From Pseudomonas sp. CFII64 (GTDB lineage: Bacteria > Pseudomonadota > Gammaproteobacteria > Pseudomonadales > Pseudomonadaceae): a stretch of DNA of 64,000 nucleotides. This document shows, one piece after another, positions 62,034-64,000 of this stretch (positions are counted from its first letter, which is position 1; every line of letters begins with the position of its first letter). The notes beneath the pieces are model-generated. The model had not been told where the DNA came from. It searched no databases and saw only the letters and a program-made list of their open reading frames with translations. A program made the translations under genes and the position numbers. The DNA lies in assembly GCF_000416235.1 (NCBI RefSeq), contig NZ_ATLO01000028.1, positions 173,488 through 237,487 of the forward strand, in the 5' to 3' direction.

Positions 62034-62151
62034 GTTCAAGCCGTTGCTCGCTGTATTTGGCGGGTTCTGGCTGGCTGCGGTGGCAATGATATGTTTTGCT
62101 GATCTCAGCCAGCGCCGAAGTGAGCAATCGCCGGGTGGTGGGTCACGATGA
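62020..62151 (+). CDS. Small single-pass membrane protein (43 residues)
   Basis: The ATG at 62020 opens 43 codons to a TGA at 62149-62151. After a short basic start (MTVLRFK) comes one hydrophobic segment of about 20 residues (PLLAVFGGFWLAAVAMICFA) and a polar tail. It overlaps the end of the XRE remnant by 14 bases, so it may be coupled to it. No family was recognised. Confidence 0.4.
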   Translation: MTVLRFKPLLAVFGGFWLAAVAMICFADLSQRRSEQSPGGGSR

Positions 62152-62251
62152 CTTCGCTGCATGACTGGCATCTTGAAGTCACCCGATCAAAAGTTCACAA
62201 GGCCCAGGCGCGGCACGATGCCGCACATTCATCTATTTGTACCGAACAATA

Positions 62252-62281
62252 TTGACCATACTTTTAATGCGCCTTTAAGAT
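62252..62281 (+). promoter_or_regulatory. Candidate sigma-70 promoter for tauD
   Basis: TTGACC (62252-62257), an 18-base spacer and TAAGAT (62276-62281) lie 115 bases before the tauD start, in an AT-rich patch. Confidence 0.45.
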
Positions 62282-62395
62282 CGTTCCATGCGTACATGTC
62301 GGCCAACCGGCGCGCCGCACGACTCAATCAAGCGATCTGTTTCGCTGATTATCAATCAGGCGCAACTTAGGCGTCGAACGTGTGGAGTAACCGTC

Positions 62396-63292
62396 ATGCC
62401 CGCTGTATCCCTGAGTACTGATCTCAGCCCTGCCCCGTCCCAGGATTTTGATGTCCGGCCCCTGGCCGCGCCACTGGGGGCTGAGGTCCTCGGACTGGAC
62501 CTTGGCCGATCGCTGAACGAGACCGACCTCAAGCGCATCCACCGCGCTTGGCTTGACTACGGTCTGTTGATCTTTCGCGACCAACGGATCACCGCCGAGC
62601 AGCAGATCGATTTCAGCCGTCGCTTCGGTCCGCTACAGGTGCACGTGCTTAAGCAGTTCTTGCTACCCAACCATCCTGAAGTGTTCATCATTTCCAATAT
62701 CGTAGAAAACGGCCAGCCCATCGGTCTTGGCGATGCCGGAAAATTCTGGCACTCCGATCTTTCCTACGTTGAGCTCCCGAGCCTGGGTGCCATGCTGCTG
62801 GCGCAAGAACTTCCGGACGAAGGTGGCGATACGCTGTTTGCCAATCAGCAATCAGCCTATGACACCCTTCCCCTCGAGGTGCGCCGGCTCATTGATGGCA
62901 AACGCGCCGCGCACTCCTATACCGCCCGTTACGCCGACGAAGTATTCAGCGGCATCCGTCGACCAACGCTGACGCAATCACAGTTGGCGCAAGTCAAACC
63001 CGTGGTACATCCGGTGGTGCGGACCCATCCGGAAACCGGACGCAAGGGTTTGTTCGTCAATGAAAACTTCACCACACACATTCTTGATCTTCCCGAGTCC
63101 GAAAGCAGACAGGTCCTTGCCAAGCTGTACGCCCACAGCATCAAGCCCGAACTCATCTACCGCCATCAGTGGCAAGCCCATGACATGCTGTTCTGGGATA
63201 ACCGAGCGCTGATCCACCTGGCAACCGGCTGCCCCAGCCATTTGCGCCGACGCATGCACCGCACGACGATACAGGGTGACGTGCCGTTTTGA
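62396..63292 (+). CDS. TauD/TfdA-family Fe(II)/2-oxoglutarate dioxygenase
   Basis: 298 residues. The HxD of the iron triad is at His119 and Asp121 (FWHSDLSY). The distal His is in DNRALIHLATG, and the 2-oxoglutarate arginine is in MHRTT. TauD oxidises taurine to an unstable product that releases sulfite and an aldehyde. The sequence is nearer to general TauD/TfdA members than to E. coli TauD, so another sulfonate or sulfate ester is possible. GGAG lies 8 bases before the ATG at 62396. The canonical ssuD follows on the same strand after about 400 bases. Confidence 0.85.
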   Translation: MPAVSLSTDLSPAPSQDFDVRPLAAPLGAEVLGLDLGRSLNETDLKRIHRAWLDYGLLIFRDQRITAEQQIDFSRRFGPLQVHVLKQFLLPNHPEVFIISNIVENGQPIGLGDAGKFWHSDLSYVELPSLGAMLLAQELPDEGGDTLFANQQSAYDTLPLEVRRLIDGKRAAHSYTARYADEVFSGIRRPTLTQSQLAQVKPVVHPVVRTHPETGRKGLFVNENFTTHILDLPESESRQVLAKLYAHSIKPELIYRHQWQAHDMLFWDNRALIHLATGCPSHLRRRMHRTTIQGDVPF

Positions 63293-63700
63293 TCAATCCA
63301 TGATCATCGCCAATCGGTCGTAGGGTCTTAAACAAACCTGTCATTGAGCGCTGACCCAACGCAGCGTCTCATCCCCATAATCATGGCCGAACTTGTTGTT
63401 GATCTGATGGATGGAACAACGACATCAAGCACGCCATTGAGACCCGCTACTGACTCGCCAGCAACTGTTGCTGCAGACACACTTATTCAACATTCCGCTA
63501 ATTAAACAACAGCCCACCTGGTGTTTGTCTTGCCTGCGAGCCGCCAAACAGGCGGATAAGCGAAGTGGTACATCTCTTGCTCTAGTGCTGGTCTGGTATT
63601 TCAGGATCGGTGATGCACGCCAAGCGGTTTATCACGGCATGCGTTGTATTCCAGAAATGCATTTTCCAACCTGCGCTTTCAAAGCTTGAAGGATTTGTCA
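63293..63700. other. Intergenic region before ssuD
   Basis: 408 bases. The open frame 63468-63689 has no family resemblance and no ribosome site, so it is not called. A short dyad CCGCC-AAACA-GGCGG (about 63541-63555) is the only visible structure. The ssuD promoter should lie here, but I could not assign it. Confidence 0.4.
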
Positions 63701-64000
63701 TGGATGTTTTCTGGTTTCTTCCCACCCACGGCGACGGCCACTATCTAGGCACCAGCAAAGGTGCGCGACCGGTCACGTTGAATTACCTGAAACAGGTGGC
63801 CCAGGCCGCTGACGACCTCGGTTACCACGGCGTGTTGATTCCCACCGGGCGCTCCTGCGAAGACTCATGGGTGATCGCTTCGGCACTGGTGCCGCTGACC
63901 GAACGCCTGAAATATCTGGTGGCGATCCGCCCAGGGATCATTTCCCCAACGGTGTCGGCGCGCATGGCGGCGACCCTGGATCGCTTGTCGGGTGGGCGTC
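63701..64000 (+). CDS. ssuD: FMNH2-dependent alkanesulfonate monooxygenase (partial, N-terminus)
   Basis: The first 100 residues are present before the window ends. '[18 protein letters not shown]', '[18 protein letters not shown]' and '[20 protein letters not shown]' are close to canonical SsuD, including the active-site-region cysteine at residue 53. SsuD cleaves alkanesulfonates to an aldehyde and sulfite using FMNH2 and O2. AAGGA lies 8 bases before the ATG. The rest of an ssu operon is expected to the right. Confidence 0.95.

Noticed and set aside
63468..63689. 73-codon open frame before ssuD
   Set aside because: No ribosome site and no recognisable motif.
1..64000. CRISPR array
   Set aside because: No regularly spaced identical repeats of 25-40 bases were seen. 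The only tandem elements are the short repeats listed.

Overview
The window looks like a chromosomal segment of a fluorescent-group Pseudomonas. It carries a Pseudomonas-type pgm, a DinG-like helicase, REP-like DNA and many SfnB, TauD, SsuD and Dpp family genes. It is dominated by one roughly 50-kb island of organosulfur acquisition genes. All assignments were made by reading the sequence, and no database search was run.

Layout. 1-92: tail of a probable pirin gene. 168-4266: phosphoglucomutase and an Fe-S DinG/Rad3-type helicase. 4372-7387: a two-gene unit of a MocR-type regulator and an orphan PP-loop ATPase. 8073-10471: an MDR oxidoreductase divergent from a LysR regulator. 10572-12660: a scar made of a P4-type integrase interrupted by an alpha/beta-hydrolase fragment, followed by remnants of a DMSP-lyase-like cupin and an epimerase. 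12774-17074: two SsuA-like proteins without signal peptides that carry the Cys-His-Arg triad pattern of the DszB desulfinase, separated by a 2Fe-2S protein and a flavoprotein gene broken by two frameshifts. 17426-18649: an MFS exporter. 18704-43466: two paralogous modules, each with an aldo/keto reductase, DppB and DppC permeases, Tat-exported peptide-type binding proteins, an SfnB/DszC-like oxidoreductase and a TonB receptor. Only one fused DppDF ATPase is present. Between the modules lie SsuD-like and SfnG/DszA-like flavin monooxygenases and a JmjC-like oxygenase. 43734-49654: a Tau/Ssu-type ABC transporter with a DUF3604 protein and a GntR regulator. 49655-52600: decayed DNA including a fecI-fecR remnant. 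52727-60044: a compact operon of GntR, AprA-like flavoprotein, AprB-like ferredoxin, an ABC transporter, a HEAT-repeat protein and a DUF971 protein. 60179-62151: pseudogenes, a VOC protein and a small membrane ORF. 62396-64000: tauD and the start of ssuD.

How the genes may work together (inference). TonB receptors and ABC systems import organosulfur compounds. SfnB/DszC-like and SfnG/SsuD/TauD-type oxygenases oxidise them and release sulfite, and the DszB-like proteins would remove sulfinate groups. Two flavoprotein/ferredoxin pairs would supply or accept electrons. GntR, LysR and MocR regulators sit beside their loci. The most novel candidate is the DszB-like pair, whose sequence argues for cytosolic enzymes although general annotation would call them transporter binding proteins.
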